This document shows positions 1 to 8,027 of a stretch of 64,000 nucleotides of DNA, in pieces. Position numbers and translations under genes: made by a program. The stretch lies in assembly GCF_021283545.2 (NCBI RefSeq), contig NZ_CP128540.1:1833501-1897500 (forward strand), written 5' to 3'. This DNA is from Pseudomonas alloputida. GTDB lineage: Bacteria; Pseudomonadota; Gammaproteobacteria; Pseudomonadales; Pseudomonadaceae. Positions within the stretch are counted from its first letter, which is position 1; every line of letters starts with the position of its first letter. The notes beneath the pieces were generated by a model. That model worked only from the letters and a program-made list of their open reading frames with translations. It was not told where the DNA came from and made no database searches.

Positions 1-638
1 AGGTCGTACTTGATCTGCGGGTTGAAGTGCAGGTTGGCCTGGTAGGTGCCGCGGCGGTTCTCGTCGTTGTCCACCACCCAGTCCATGAAACCGTCGATCA
101 GCACGTCGGAATCGCCGACCGGAATGGTGTACGACCACACCGGGGTGATCTGCCACACGTTGTCACCGGCGCGGCTGCCGTCGGTGGTGCGGTTGTAGAA
201 GTTCAGCTGGAAGTAGTCGAAGCCCGGGATGGCCAGGTCGAAGCCCGGGCCGATCAGGTAGGACTCGGTGTCACCCTCGCCAAACTCGTAGGTCATTGCC
301 AGCAGCACGTCCTTGACCGGGCCAAACTCGATCTTCTGGTCGAAAATCTTGCCGAACGACAGGCGTGGGCTGATCTCACCGTAGTAGGTGTTCGGGCCGT
401 TGCCGGCGTCTTTCTGGCCCTGGTAGAAGATCTTGTCGACGAAAATGAAGTTGTCGCCATACTTCCAGCCATCGGCGTGCTCGAAGGTGACGGTTTGCTG
501 AATCGCCGGGTTGACCTTGAAGTTCTTGCCCCACAGGTAGGTCAGGCTGTTGTTCTGCCATTGCAGCAGGTCGCCGCCGAAGGTGGTGCCGCAGGCCAGC
601 AGGCCGCCGGCGAGGATCAGGCTCTTGATAGTACGCAT
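1..638 (-). CDS. Tsx-like outer-membrane nucleoside channel (3' end cut by window)
   Basis: The product resembles the Tsx family of 12-strand outer-membrane channels for nucleosides. The visible 212 residues begin MRTIKSLILAGGLLACGTTF, a lipidless signal peptide, followed by alternating aromatic/charged beta-strand segments (WQNNSLTYLWG, DKIFYQG, GEISPRLSFGKIFD). It is clearly paralogous to the next gene upstream, with the same segments in the same order. The C-terminus lies outside the window. It is the last gene of the minus-strand purine operon, so a role in nucleoside or purine entry is likely, but substrate is inference. The start is the ATG just after the GGGAGCG ribosome-binding stretch. 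Confidence 0.8.
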   Translation of the reverse strand, partial: MRTIKSLILAGGLLACGTTFGGDLLQWQNNSLTYLWGKNFKVNPAIQQTVTFEHADGWKYGDNFIFVDKIFYQGQKDAGNGPNTYYGEISPRLSFGKIFDQKIEFGPVKDVLLAMTYEFGEGDTESYLIGPGFDLAIPGFDYFQLNFYNRTTDGSRAGDNVWQITPVWSYTIPVGDSDVLIDGFMDWVVDNDENRRGTYQANLHFNPQIKYD

Positions 639-991
639 TGCGAGTGTCGCTCCCTTGATTGATCTGTTGTCAGCGCTCGGTGTCGGCGCTTTTTTTGTCT
701 TTTGAGTCAGCTTTTTTCGATAGGCCACAGCTGTTTGGCAAGGGTTGGGCCAACTTTTCCGGGTTGGCAAAACCTTCCTGCTCGACTTCGTTCTGAACGG
801 ATGAAAAGGGTATTTCAGGCTGGCAACACGTTGGCCAACCGCCCGAATTCATTGACTGAGCGGTCAGTAAACGCAGGCAGAATCCGTTCTGCCCTGATCG
901 AGGGGGCGCGCAGATTACTGGCTTGCGCGCCGCGCCTCAAGTGCTCCGTCCTGGAGCGGGGTGATTCAAACTTGTGCGTTTGGTCAACTTC
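639..991. other. Intergenic region between two tsx-like genes
   Basis: No convincing gene in about 350 bases. It holds a plus-strand stem-loop AGCGC-N9-GCGCT followed by seven T at about 672-697, and a palindrome TTGAC-N6-GTCAG (see separate entry). These suggest the downstream tsx-like gene may have its own control region. Confidence 0.5.
852..867. promoter_or_regulatory. Candidate regulator site TTGAC-N6-GTCAG
   Basis: An inverted repeat with the same half-sites and spacing as sites in front of the NCS2 permease (9474) and xdhA (17462). The three share TGAC-N6-GTCA. Assignment to a GntR-family regulator is inference. Confidence 0.35.
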
Positions 992-1777
992 CTAGAAGTG
1001 CACCTTGATCAGCGCACTGGCGACGCTTTGGTTGCTGTCCAGGTTGCCACGGCTGTCAATGCCGTACTTGTCTTTCCAGTAGCTGTATTCAAAGCCGACG
1101 TAGAGCTGCTTGGCGCCCAGGTTCAGCGCCTTGCCCAGGTCGTATTTGACCTGCGGGTTGAAGTGCAGGTTGGCGTGATAGGTGCCACGGCGGGTTTGGT
1201 CGTTGTCGGTAACCCAGTCCATGTAACCGTCGATCAGAATGTCTGACCGGCCTACAGGGAGGGTGTACGACCAGCCGGGGGTAATCTGCCAGACGTTGTC
1301 ACCGGGGCGGCTGCCTTCGGTGTTACGCACGTAGAAATTGAGGGTGAAATAGTTGAAGCCGGGGATGTTCAAGTCGAAGCCGGGGCCGATCAGGTAGGCC
1401 TCGTTGTCGCCTTCACCGCGCTCGTAGGTCATGGCCAGCAGCACGTCCTTGATCGGACCGAAGGCAAGCTTGCGGTCGAAGATCTTGCCCAATGACAGGC
1501 GTGGGCTGAACTCGCCGTAGTAGGTGGTCACACCTTTGCCGGGGTCGGCCTTGCCGTTGTAGAAGATCTTGTCGACGAACATGAAGGTGTCGCCGTACTT
1601 CCATTTGTTGGCGTGCTCGAAGGTGATGGTCTGCTGGATATCAGGGTTGACCTTGAAGTCCTTGCCGTACAGGTAGGTCAGGCTTTCGCCGTGCCATTGC
1701 AGCCATTCGCCTGCGTGCGAGGGTAGGGTGGCCAGCAGGCTGCTGCCCAACAACAGGGACGTGGTGATGCGCTTCAT
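992..1777 (-). CDS. Tsx-like outer-membrane nucleoside channel
   Basis: A complete 261-residue member of the Tsx channel family. The start chosen is MKRITTSLLLGSSLLATLPS, giving a signal peptide cleaved near SHA-GEW; the open frame runs further upstream but without a signal sequence. The mature part shows beta-barrel features: WHGESLTYLYGKDF, DKIFYNG, GEFSPRLSLGKIFDRK, and a C-terminal strand ending in aromatic KVHF, typical of outer-membrane proteins recognised by the Bam machinery. It follows the urate permease gene by about 140 bases on the same strand. With its downstream paralogue it probably brings nucleosides or purines across the outer membrane. Family is well supported, substrate inferred. 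Confidence 0.85.
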   Translation of the reverse strand: MKRITTSLLLGSSLLATLPSHAGEWLQWHGESLTYLYGKDFKVNPDIQQTITFEHANKWKYGDTFMFVDKIFYNGKADPGKGVTTYYGEFSPRLSLGKIFDRKLAFGPIKDVLLAMTYERGEGDNEAYLIGPGFDLNIPGFNYFTLNFYVRNTEGSRPGDNVWQITPGWSYTLPVGRSDILIDGYMDWVTDNDQTRRGTYHANLHFNPQVKYDLGKALNLGAKQLYVGFEYSYWKDKYGIDSRGNLDSNQSVASALIKVHF

Positions 1778-1916
1778 GTTGTGATTCCCGGACTTATTGT
1801 TTTTGTTGGCGTTTTTTTGGCGCGCAGGCGCCCCGGGCGACCCATTCCGGCGGGTCGACGGCGTAGCGGTTACTGCAGAGGTGAACGAGGGGCAGCCATG
1901 CACCGCCCCCCTTGGC

Positions 1917-3272
1917 TCAATGCTGGTGACAGACGTCGTTGTGCATTGCGCGGTCGGCACCGCCAAGGATGTTGAACAGTACGTTCAACACCAGGGCACA
2001 GACCGTGGCCATGGCGATACCGCTGTGGGTGATGGGCTCCATCCACTGTGGCATCTGGGCAAAGAACTCCGGACGCACCACGGGGATCAACCCGAAGCCG
2101 ACGCTCACGGCAACCAACAGCTGGTTGCGGCGGTCGCCGATGTCCGCCTCCTGAAGAATCTTGATCCCGGTGGCGGTGACCATGCCGAACATGGCGATGG
2201 ACGCGCCGCCCAGTACTGCGGGCGGGATCGAGGCAATCAGGAAGGCCGCCTTGGGCAGCAGGCTGAGCAGGATCAGCAGTGCACCGGCCACGATGGTGAC
2301 ATAGCGGCAGCGCACCCCGGTCATCTGCACCAGGCCGATGTTCTGGGCGAACGAGGAGTGGGTGAAGGTGTTGAAGAAGCCCGCAATGAACGACGCACCG
2401 GCATCGCACAGCAGGCCGCGACGCAGCATGCCAGGGGTTACTTCACGATCAGTCACCTTGCCCAGGGCCAGGAACATGCCGGTGGACTCGACGAAGATGA
2501 TCACCACTACCAGGCACATGGACAGAATCGGCGCCAGGCTGAAGGTCGGCATGCCGAAGTGCAGTGGGGTGACCACCTGCAACCACGGTGCTTCATTCAG
2601 GCCCGACAGGTCGACCATACCGATGGAACCGGCCAGGATGTAGCCAAGGCCCATGCCCACCAGTACCGACACGTTTACCCAGAAACCGCGCATGAAGCGG
2701 TTGATCAGCAGGATCACGGCCAGTACCAGGCCGGCCACCAGCAGGTAGATCGGCGAGCCGAACGTTTCTGCTTCATGGCCGCCACCGGCCCAGTTGACAG
2801 CCACCGGGAACAGCGACAGGCCAATCGAGGTGATCACCGTACCGGTGACCAGCGGTGGGAAGAAGCGGACAACCTTGGACATGAACGGCGCGATCAGCAT
2901 GCCGAAGAACCCGGCAGCGATGGTCGCGCCGAAGATCCCCTGCAGGCCCACGCCGGGCATGCCGGCCATGGCCACCATGCTGCCGACGGCAGCGAAACTG
3001 GCACCCATCATCACCGGCATGCGGATGCCCACCGGGCCGATACCGAACGACTGGATGATGGTAGCGACGCCAGCGACAAGCAGGTCGGCGTTGATCAGGA
3101 AAGCGACTTCTTCACGGGACAACCCGGCGGCCTGGCCAATGATCAACGGCACGGCGATCGCGCCACCGTACATCAGCAGAACGTGTTGCAGGCCAACCAG
3201 GATCAGTTGGAACAGGGGCAAGGGTTCGCGCGGCGGCGCAATGGGGATATACGCCTTGCGTGACTCGGACAT
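1917..3272 (-). CDS. uacT: NCS2-family urate/xanthine:cation symporter
   Basis: An inner-membrane nucleobase:cation symporter-2 of 451 residues with about 14 hydrophobic segments. The family signature is visible as QNIGLVQMTGVRCRY near residue 310 (Q-N-x-G-x4-T-G), and the first-helix region has QHVLLMYGGAIAVPLIIG. It lies directly downstream of puuD (urate oxidase) in the same direction, so urate is the most likely substrate; xanthine is the alternative. A REP-like palindrome sits in the 186-base gap to puuD. A second, unrelated-subfamily purine permease lies at 8028. The symbol is by family and context, not by direct evidence of specificity. Confidence 0.85.
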   Translation of the reverse strand: MSESRKAYIPIAPPREPLPLFQLILVGLQHVLLMYGGAIAVPLIIGQAAGLSREEVAFLINADLLVAGVATIIQSFGIGPVGIRMPVMMGASFAAVGSMVAMAGMPGVGLQGIFGATIAAGFFGMLIAPFMSKVVRFFPPLVTGTVITSIGLSLFPVAVNWAGGGHEAETFGSPIYLLVAGLVLAVILLINRFMRGFWVNVSVLVGMGLGYILAGSIGMVDLSGLNEAPWLQVVTPLHFGMPTFSLAPILSMCLVVVIIFVESTGMFLALGKVTDREVTPGMLRRGLLCDAGASFIAGFFNTFTHSSFAQNIGLVQMTGVRCRYVTIVAGALLILLSLLPKAAFLIASIPPAVLGGASIAMFGMVTATGIKILQEADIGDRRNQLLVAVSVGFGLIPVVRPEFFAQMPQWMEPITHSGIAMATVCALVLNVLFNILGGADRAMHNDVCHQH

Positions 3273-3382
3273 GCAGCACCTCGAGTTTTGTTTTTATTCT
3301 CGGATCCAAGCGGCAGGCTTCATGCCTGCGCGCTCGATGCTTGCTTGTTGCGTAACACATGGAGCTTGAGGCTGGGGCTATC

Positions 3383-3413
3383 GGCCTCTTCGCGGGCAAG
3401 CCCGCTCCTGCAG
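3383..3413. repeat. Single REP-like palindrome
   Basis: GCGGGC-AAGC-CCGC core within a CCTCTTCGCGGG...CCGCTCCTGC context, the usual Pseudomonas REP form. It lies between puuD and the urate permease gene. Confidence 0.7.
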
Positions 3414-3458
3414 GGGAAGGTGATTCCCTTGGGGGGCGGGTTGCCTGGCGAGGTGCTG

Positions 3459-4799
3459 TCAGTTGACCTGGGCGCCTTTGGCGATCCAGTCGCCGACGAG
3501 CTTGCGCTCTTCGGTGGTCATCTGGGTGATGTTGCCCAGCGGCATGATCTGGCTGGCAACCGCTTGCGCCTGAATGCGCGCGGCCTGGGCCTGGATCTGC
3601 TGTGGAGTGTCGAACATCACGCCGGCAGGGGCGGTGCTGAACAGTGGGCTGGTCGGCTTGGACGAGTGGCACACAGTGCAGCGTTCCTGGATGACATTGT
3701 GGATCTTGTCGAATTCGCCACCTCCGGCCTGGGCAGCGGCCTGGGCAGCGGCCTGGGCCGGTGCTTGCGCAGGTGCGGCGGGTGCTTCGGCAGCCTTGGC
3801 GGCGTCCTCGGCACGCTGCTCGGCAGCCGTCTTGCCGCCTACCGCAGTTGCCGGCAGCGGCTGGTACTCGATCTTCGCTGCGGCTTGCTCAGGGCTTACG
3901 GCAATCGGTTTCGGGCCGGTAACGTAAGCCAGGCAGATCATCGCCAGAGCGCCGACGGGCAGGGTCCAGGCGTACTTGTTGCTGTCGTGGCGGGTGTTGA
4001 AGTAGTGGCGGATCAGAACCGCGGCTACTGCGATACCGGCCAGGATCAGCCAGTTGTACTGGCTACCGTAGGTGCTCGGGAAATGGTTGCTGATCATGAT
4101 GAACAGCACCGGCAGGGTGAAGTAGTTGTTGTGACGCGAGCGCAGCAGGCCCTTGGCCGGCAGGACCGGGTCGGGCGTCTGGTTGTTCTCGATCGCCGCC
4201 ACCAGCTGGCGTTGGGCCGGCATGATGATGCGGAACACGTTACCGACCATGATGGTGCCGATGATCGCGCCGGTGTGCAGGTAGGCGCCACGGCCGCTGA
4301 ACACCAGGCTGAAGCCCCAGCAGGCAGCGATGATCAGCACGAACAGCACAGCACCGAGCAGCGCTGGCTTCTTGCCCAGGGGCGAGTCGCACAGGAAGTC
4401 GTAGATGAACCATCCCGCGATCAGCGAACCGATACCGATGGCCACGCCTTCGGCACCGCTCAGGGTGCTGCCAGGTGCCAGCAGGTACAGGGTCGGGTTC
4501 CAGTAGAACACCACGCACAGCAGGGCGATACCGGACATCCAGGTGAAGTAGGCTTCCCATTTGAACCAGTGCAGGTTCTCGGGCATTTTCGGGGGGGCGA
4601 GCTTGTATTTCTCCAGGTGGTAGATACCACCGCCGTGAATCGCCCAGAGATCACCTGACAACCCATCGCGCGGGTTGCTTCGGTTCAGGTGGTTCTCCAG
4701 CCAGACGAAGTAGAACGATGCACCGATCCAGGCGACGCCGGTGATCATGTGAACCCAGCGAATGCTCAGGTTCAGCCATTCGTGAAGGTGTGCTTCCAC
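3459..4799 (-). CDS. puuD: Membrane urate oxidase (hydroxylase) with C-terminal cytochrome c domain
   Basis: PuuD replaces soluble uricase: it oxidises urate to 5-hydroxyisourate in the inner membrane and passes electrons to the respiratory chain rather than making peroxide. Residues 1-300 carry eight or so membrane helices (HEWLNLSIRWVHMITGVAWIG at the start). An Ala/Pro/Gln-rich linker at about 325-355 leads to a cytochrome c domain with CTVCH at 374-378 and a likely axial Met419 in QIMPLGN. At 446 residues the length fits the family. Translation starts at GTG, with AGAGG about nine bases upstream; no ATG fits. It lies between allA and the urate permease in the ureide operon. Confidence 0.93.
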   Translation of the reverse strand: MEAHLHEWLNLSIRWVHMITGVAWIGASFYFVWLENHLNRSNPRDGLSGDLWAIHGGGIYHLEKYKLAPPKMPENLHWFKWEAYFTWMSGIALLCVVFYWNPTLYLLAPGSTLSGAEGVAIGIGSLIAGWFIYDFLCDSPLGKKPALLGAVLFVLIIAACWGFSLVFSGRGAYLHTGAIIGTIMVGNVFRIIMPAQRQLVAAIENNQTPDPVLPAKGLLRSRHNNYFTLPVLFIMISNHFPSTYGSQYNWLILAGIAVAAVLIRHYFNTRHDSNKYAWTLPVGALAMICLAYVTGPKPIAVSPEQAAAKIEYQPLPATAVGGKTAAEQRAEDAAKAAEAPAAPAQAPAQAAAQAAAQAGGGEFDKIHNVIQERCTVCHSSKPTSPLFSTAPAGVMFDTPQQIQAQAARIQAQAVASQIMPLGNITQMTTEERKLVGDWIAKGAQVN

Positions 4800-4843
4800 A
4801 GTATGTACCTCTGCCAGTCACCGAGAAGATGACTGACCTTTTC

Positions 4844-5347
4844 TTATTGGTGGGGATTGAGGATCAGCATCTGTTCCTCGGTGAAGTAATGCTCATCGCA
4901 GTTGTTGCCAGAACCACTGCGATCAACCACCAGGAAATCATCCCGCTTTTCGATCGTCAGCACCGGGTGGTGCCAGACGCCGCGATGGTAATTAACGCCC
5001 TGCCTGCCATTACTGCGGAAGGCTCGGACCAAGCCTGATACAGGTGCATCGCCAACGGGCGCGACCACGATCAGAAAGGGGTTGCCGAGCAGCGGGATGA
5101 AAGCCTGGCTGCCCAGCGGATGGCGTTCCAGCATGCGCACGGTCAGCGGCATGTCCTGCGCGTCGGCGCGGAAGATGCTGATGATCGCCTTGTCTTCAGG
5201 CTCGGCGGTTTCGACCGTGGCGAGCTTGTGAAAGCGCATGGTCGAGCCGTTGTTGATCATGAAGTGGTCGCTGCCGTCGGTTTCGATCACGTCTCCGAAC
5301 TGGGCGAAGGCTTCTTTGGTCAAGGGCTCGATCATAAGGGTGCGCAT
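4844..5347 (-). CDS. allA: Ureidoglycolate lyase
   Basis: AllA cleaves ureidoglycolate to glyoxylate and urea, the last step of ureide breakdown. The 167-residue cupin-like protein shows the family features FHKLATVE, LERHPLGSQAFIPL, and the metal/substrate region GVNYHRGVWHHPVL near residue 118. It sits 44 bases before puuD and 49 bases after uraD in one operon. A gene for allantoicase is not seen in this window, so the step between allantoate and ureidoglycolate must be encoded elsewhere. Start ATG is the first one in frame. Confidence 0.93.
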   Translation of the reverse strand: MRTLMIEPLTKEAFAQFGDVIETDGSDHFMINNGSTMRFHKLATVETAEPEDKAIISIFRADAQDMPLTVRMLERHPLGSQAFIPLLGNPFLIVVAPVGDAPVSGLVRAFRSNGRQGVNYHRGVWHHPVLTIEKRDDFLVVDRSGSGNNCDEHYFTEEQMLILNPHQ

Positions 5348-5396
5348 GCGGTTATCTCTTCTATTGTTCGTTTTCTGAATAAGGTTCGGCTGTTGC

Positions 5397-5912
5397 TTAC
5401 AGCTGCAGCAAGCGGAACAGGGCGATCAGGTTGATCTGTGCCAGGGCTTCCTTGAACTCGGCATCGGCATCGTTGTGGATGCGCTTTTCAAAGGCGGCGA
5501 GAATCTGGTGCCGGTTGCTGCCCTTCACCGCCATGATGAACGGGAACTGAAACTTGGCTTTATAGGCATCGTTCAGCTCGGTGAAACGGGCGAACTCCTC
5601 GGCGGTGCACTGGTGAATGCCGGCGCCGGCCTGTTCGTTGGTGCTCGATTCGGTCAGCTCGCCCTGGATGGCTGCCTTGCCGGCCAGGTCCGGGTGAGCG
5701 TTGATCAGCGCCAGCTGGTCGGCGTGGTTGGCGCTGAGCAGGATGTCGCTCATGCGCTGGTGCAGCGCCTCGATCTCGTCCAGCTCGCCCAGTTGGCCCA
5801 GGTCGTAGGCTTTTTCGGCAACCCACGGCGAGTGCTCGTAGATGTCGGCGAAGGCCTTGACGAAGGCGTCACGGTCCAGGGTGGATGGTTTGAGGGTATT
5901 GAAGGCGGTCAT
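5397..5912 (-). CDS. uraD: OHCU decarboxylase
   Basis: UraD (2-oxo-4-hydroxy-4-carboxy-5-ureidoimidazoline decarboxylase) gives S-(+)-allantoin, the third step from urate after PuuD and UraH. The 171-residue all-helical protein carries the family motifs HPDLAGKAA (residues ~72-80), the ELNDAYKAKFQFPFIMAVKG stretch with the catalytic-region FPFI, and an N-terminal EHSPWVAE. The ATG overlaps the TGA of puuE by one base (TGATG), indicating translational coupling. Confidence 0.95.
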   Translation of the reverse strand: MTAFNTLKPSTLDRDAFVKAFADIYEHSPWVAEKAYDLGQLGELDEIEALHQRMSDILLSANHADQLALINAHPDLAGKAAIQGELTESSTNEQAGAGIHQCTAEEFARFTELNDAYKAKFQFPFIMAVKGSNRHQILAAFEKRIHNDADAEFKEALAQINLIALFRLLQL

Positions 5913-6838
5913 CAGGCGTTCTCATTCTTGTACGGGTGGGTGGCGTGCCAGTGGCGGGCGATATCCACGCGACGGGCGAACCAGACCTGGTCATGACTTT
6001 TTGCGTAATCGACGAAGCGCTTGAGTGCAGCCAGGCGTGCCGGGCGGCCGACCAGGCGGCAGTGCAGGCCGATGGAAAGCATTTTCGGTGCGTCGGCGCC
6101 TTCGGCGTACAGCACATCAAAGGCGTCTTTCAGGTACTGGAAGAACTGCTCGCCGCAGTTGAAGCCCTGTACCTGGGTGAAGCGCATGTCGTTGGTGTCC
6201 AGGGTGTAGGGGATCACCAGGTGCGGCTTGCCGGTGGGGTTGTTCGGCTCCCAGTAGGGCAGGTCGTCGTCGTAGGTGTCGCTGTCATAGAGGAAACCAC
6301 CTTCCTCCATCACCAGGCGGCGGGTGTTCGGGCCGGTACGGCCGGTGTACCAGCCCAGCGGGCGCTCGCCGGTGAGTTCGGTGAGGATACGGATGGCTTC
6401 GAGCATGTGCTCGCGCTCCTGGGCCTCGTCCATGTTCTGGTAGTCGATCCAGCGGTAGCCATGGCTGCAGATCTCGTGGCCGGCTTCGACCATGGCGCGG
6501 ATCACGTCGGGGTGGCGCTGGGCGGCCATGGCCACGGCGAAGATGGTGAGTGGCACGCCGCTGTCCTTGAACAGCTTCAGCAGGCGCCATACACCGGCAC
6601 GGCTGCCGTATTCATACAGCGACTCCATGCTCATGTTGCGCTGGCCCTGCAGGGGTTGGGCAGCGACCATCTCGGACAGGAAGGCTTCGGATTCCTTGTC
6701 ACCGTGCAGGATGTTGCGTTCGCCACCTTCCTCGTAATTGAGGACGAAAGACAGCGCGATGCGGGCGTTGCCCGGCCATTGCGGGTGAGGAGGGTTGTTG
6801 CCGTAACCGATCAGGTCGCGAGGGTAATCAGCGCTCAC
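5912..6838 (-). CDS. puuE: Cofactor-independent allantoinase, polysaccharide-deacetylase fold
   Basis: PuuE hydrolyses allantoin to allantoate and belongs to the carbohydrate-esterase-4/polysaccharide-deacetylase fold, unlike the amidohydrolase allantoinases. The 308-residue protein starts MSADYPRDLIGYGNNPPHP, has ALSFVLNYEEGGE, the HEICSHGYRWIDYQ motif at about 120-133, and RPLGWYTGRTGPNTRRL, all typical of PuuE. It is the first gene of the minus-strand operon puuE-uraD-allA-puuD-permease-tsx-tsx. Its promoter region is shared with the divergent uraH and contains two copies of the TTGTnnACAA palindrome. Confidence 0.95.
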   Translation of the reverse strand: MSADYPRDLIGYGNNPPHPQWPGNARIALSFVLNYEEGGERNILHGDKESEAFLSEMVAAQPLQGQRNMSMESLYEYGSRAGVWRLLKLFKDSGVPLTIFAVAMAAQRHPDVIRAMVEAGHEICSHGYRWIDYQNMDEAQEREHMLEAIRILTELTGERPLGWYTGRTGPNTRRLVMEEGGFLYDSDTYDDDLPYWEPNNPTGKPHLVIPYTLDTNDMRFTQVQGFNCGEQFFQYLKDAFDVLYAEGADAPKMLSIGLHCRLVGRPARLAALKRFVDYAKSHDQVWFARRVDIARHWHATHPYKNENA

Positions 6839-6914
6839 TGCAGTCTTCCTTCTTGTGCGTTAGTGCGGGGGGTGGGCGGGCCGCGTCGGTATGTCGCACC
6901 ACCGGATGGGCTGA

Positions 6915-6924
6915 TTGTATACAA
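6915..6924. promoter_or_regulatory. Candidate GntR operator TTGTATACAA (puuE side)
   Basis: Perfect palindrome TTGTATACAA, about 77 bases before the puuE start. It matches the TTGTGTACAA copies near uraH, the NCS2 permease and the gntR gene at 9658. Confidence 0.6.
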
Positions 6925-7119
6925 CTTCTGAAATCTTTTGTAAGCCTGTTTTTCCGCATTTCTTCCCTTTTGTCGCCTCGCAGCGACCTGGAAATACAGT
7001 GCAAGAAACCTGCCTGTTTGGTCAGCTAATGAGGTTGGCATCGTTATGGTGCGTGTATTTGCGACCGATGGGTCGTTTATGGGCAGCAAATGGAGGGTGT
7101 GACAGAAGGGATCAAAAAA

Positions 7120-7129
7120 TTGTGTACAA
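7120..7129. promoter_or_regulatory. Candidate GntR operator TTGTGTACAA (uraH side)
   Basis: TTGTGTACAA within ATTGTGTACAAT, about 109 bases before the uraH ATG. Same decamer as at 9514. Confidence 0.6.
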
Positions 7130-7237
7130 TCCTTGGATGGAATGTCTTAATAACGTCATTCCCGCCTGCCGCAGGCGCTAAGCTGGTGCGATGGCTGAGT
7201 ATTTTTTGCCCACAGATTGAACAAGAGGCGACACGCA

Positions 7238-7591
7238 ATGGGACGTTTGACCACACACGTACTGGATGCCGCGCATGGCTGCCCGGGTAGCTCGATCAAG
7301 GTCGAGCTGTACCGCGTCGAAGGCCAGCAGCTGGAACTGGTGAACACCGCCCTGACCAACAGCGATGGCCGTGTCGACGCGCCGCTGCTGCAGGGGGACG
7401 ATTACCGCACTGGCGTTTACCAGTTGCAGTTCAGCGCTGGGGATTACTACCGCGCCCGTGGCGTGCAATTGCCGGCCCAGGCGTTTCTGGATGTTGTCGT
7501 GCTGCGCTTTGGCATCGACGAGTCGCAGGAGCACTACCACGTGCCGCTGCTGATTTCGCCGTACAGCTATTCGACCTATCGTGGAAGCTAG
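7238..7591 (+). CDS. uraH: 5-hydroxyisourate hydrolase (transthyretin-related)
   Basis: UraH hydrolyses 5-hydroxyisourate, the PuuD product, to OHCU. The 117-residue protein begins GRLTTHVLDAAHGCPG and ends with the family's diagnostic C-terminal tetrapeptide YRGS; the His and Arg of these motifs form the active site at the tetramer interface. The ATG was chosen over an upstream TTG in frame because the ribosome-binding stretch AAGAGGCG lies between them. It is transcribed divergently from puuE and is followed by a strong terminator. Confidence 0.96.
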   Translation: MGRLTTHVLDAAHGCPGSSIKVELYRVEGQQLELVNTALTNSDGRVDAPLLQGDDYRTGVYQLQFSAGDYYRARGVQLPAQAFLDVVVLRFGIDESQEHYHVPLLISPYSYSTYRGS

Positions 7592-7624
7592 TTGGTCGCT
7601 AGAAGAATCTTCGTAGGTCCTTTG

Positions 7625-7653
7625 GCCCGCTCTCACACTGGCGGGCTTTTTTT
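7625..7653 (+). terminator. Rho-independent terminator of uraH
   Basis: GCCCGC stem, ten-base loop, GCGGGC, then seven T, 33 bases after the uraH stop. Confidence 0.85.
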
Positions 7654-7679
7654 CGTCTGCTGTTTTTTGCGTTGCCTGT

Positions 7680-8020
7680 GCCGGCCTCTTCGCGGGTGAA
7701 CCCGCTCCTACGACGGGCTGTGTCCAACTGTCCACCCCGTGGTAGGAGCGGGTTTACCCGCGAATGCGGTGGTGGCGGCAACGGTGAACGGCGGGTAGGG
7801 ATTGGCCAGCAGGGCCGGCCTCTTCGCGGGTGAACCCGCTCCTACGGCGGGCTGTATCCAACTGTCCACCACCGTTGTAGGAGCGGGTTTACCCGCGAAT
7901 ACGGTGGCGGCAGCAACGGTGAACGGCGGGTGGGGATTGGCCAGCAGGGCCGGCCCTTTCGCGGGTGAACCCGCTCCTACGACGGGCTGTATCCAACTGT
8001 CCACCCCCGGGGTAGAAGCG
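7680..8020. repeat. REP cluster in ~134-bp tandem units
   Basis: The module [CTCTTCGCGGGTGAACCCGC, spacer GGCTGTATCCAACTGTCCAC, GGAGCGGGTTTACCCGCGAA, spacer with GGTGAACGGCGGGT, GGATTGGCCAGCAGG] starts near 7683, 7818 and 7951. There are two full units and one partial, about five REP palindromes in alternating orientation. It separates convergent uraH and the NCS2 permease gene. Confidence 0.9.
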
Positions 8021-8027
8021 CCCTCGG

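Larger units (their letters stand above)
6839..7237. other. Divergent promoter region puuE / uraH
   Basis: A 399-base region with no gene between divergent puuE and uraH. It contains two 10-bp palindromes, listed separately, one near each gene. It is AT-richer than its surroundings. Confidence 0.7.

Noticed and set aside
672..697. Rho-independent terminator on the plus strand before the first tsx-like gene
   Set aside because: Stem and T-run exist, but there is no plus-strand gene upstream to terminate; kept only as a note in the intergenic entry.
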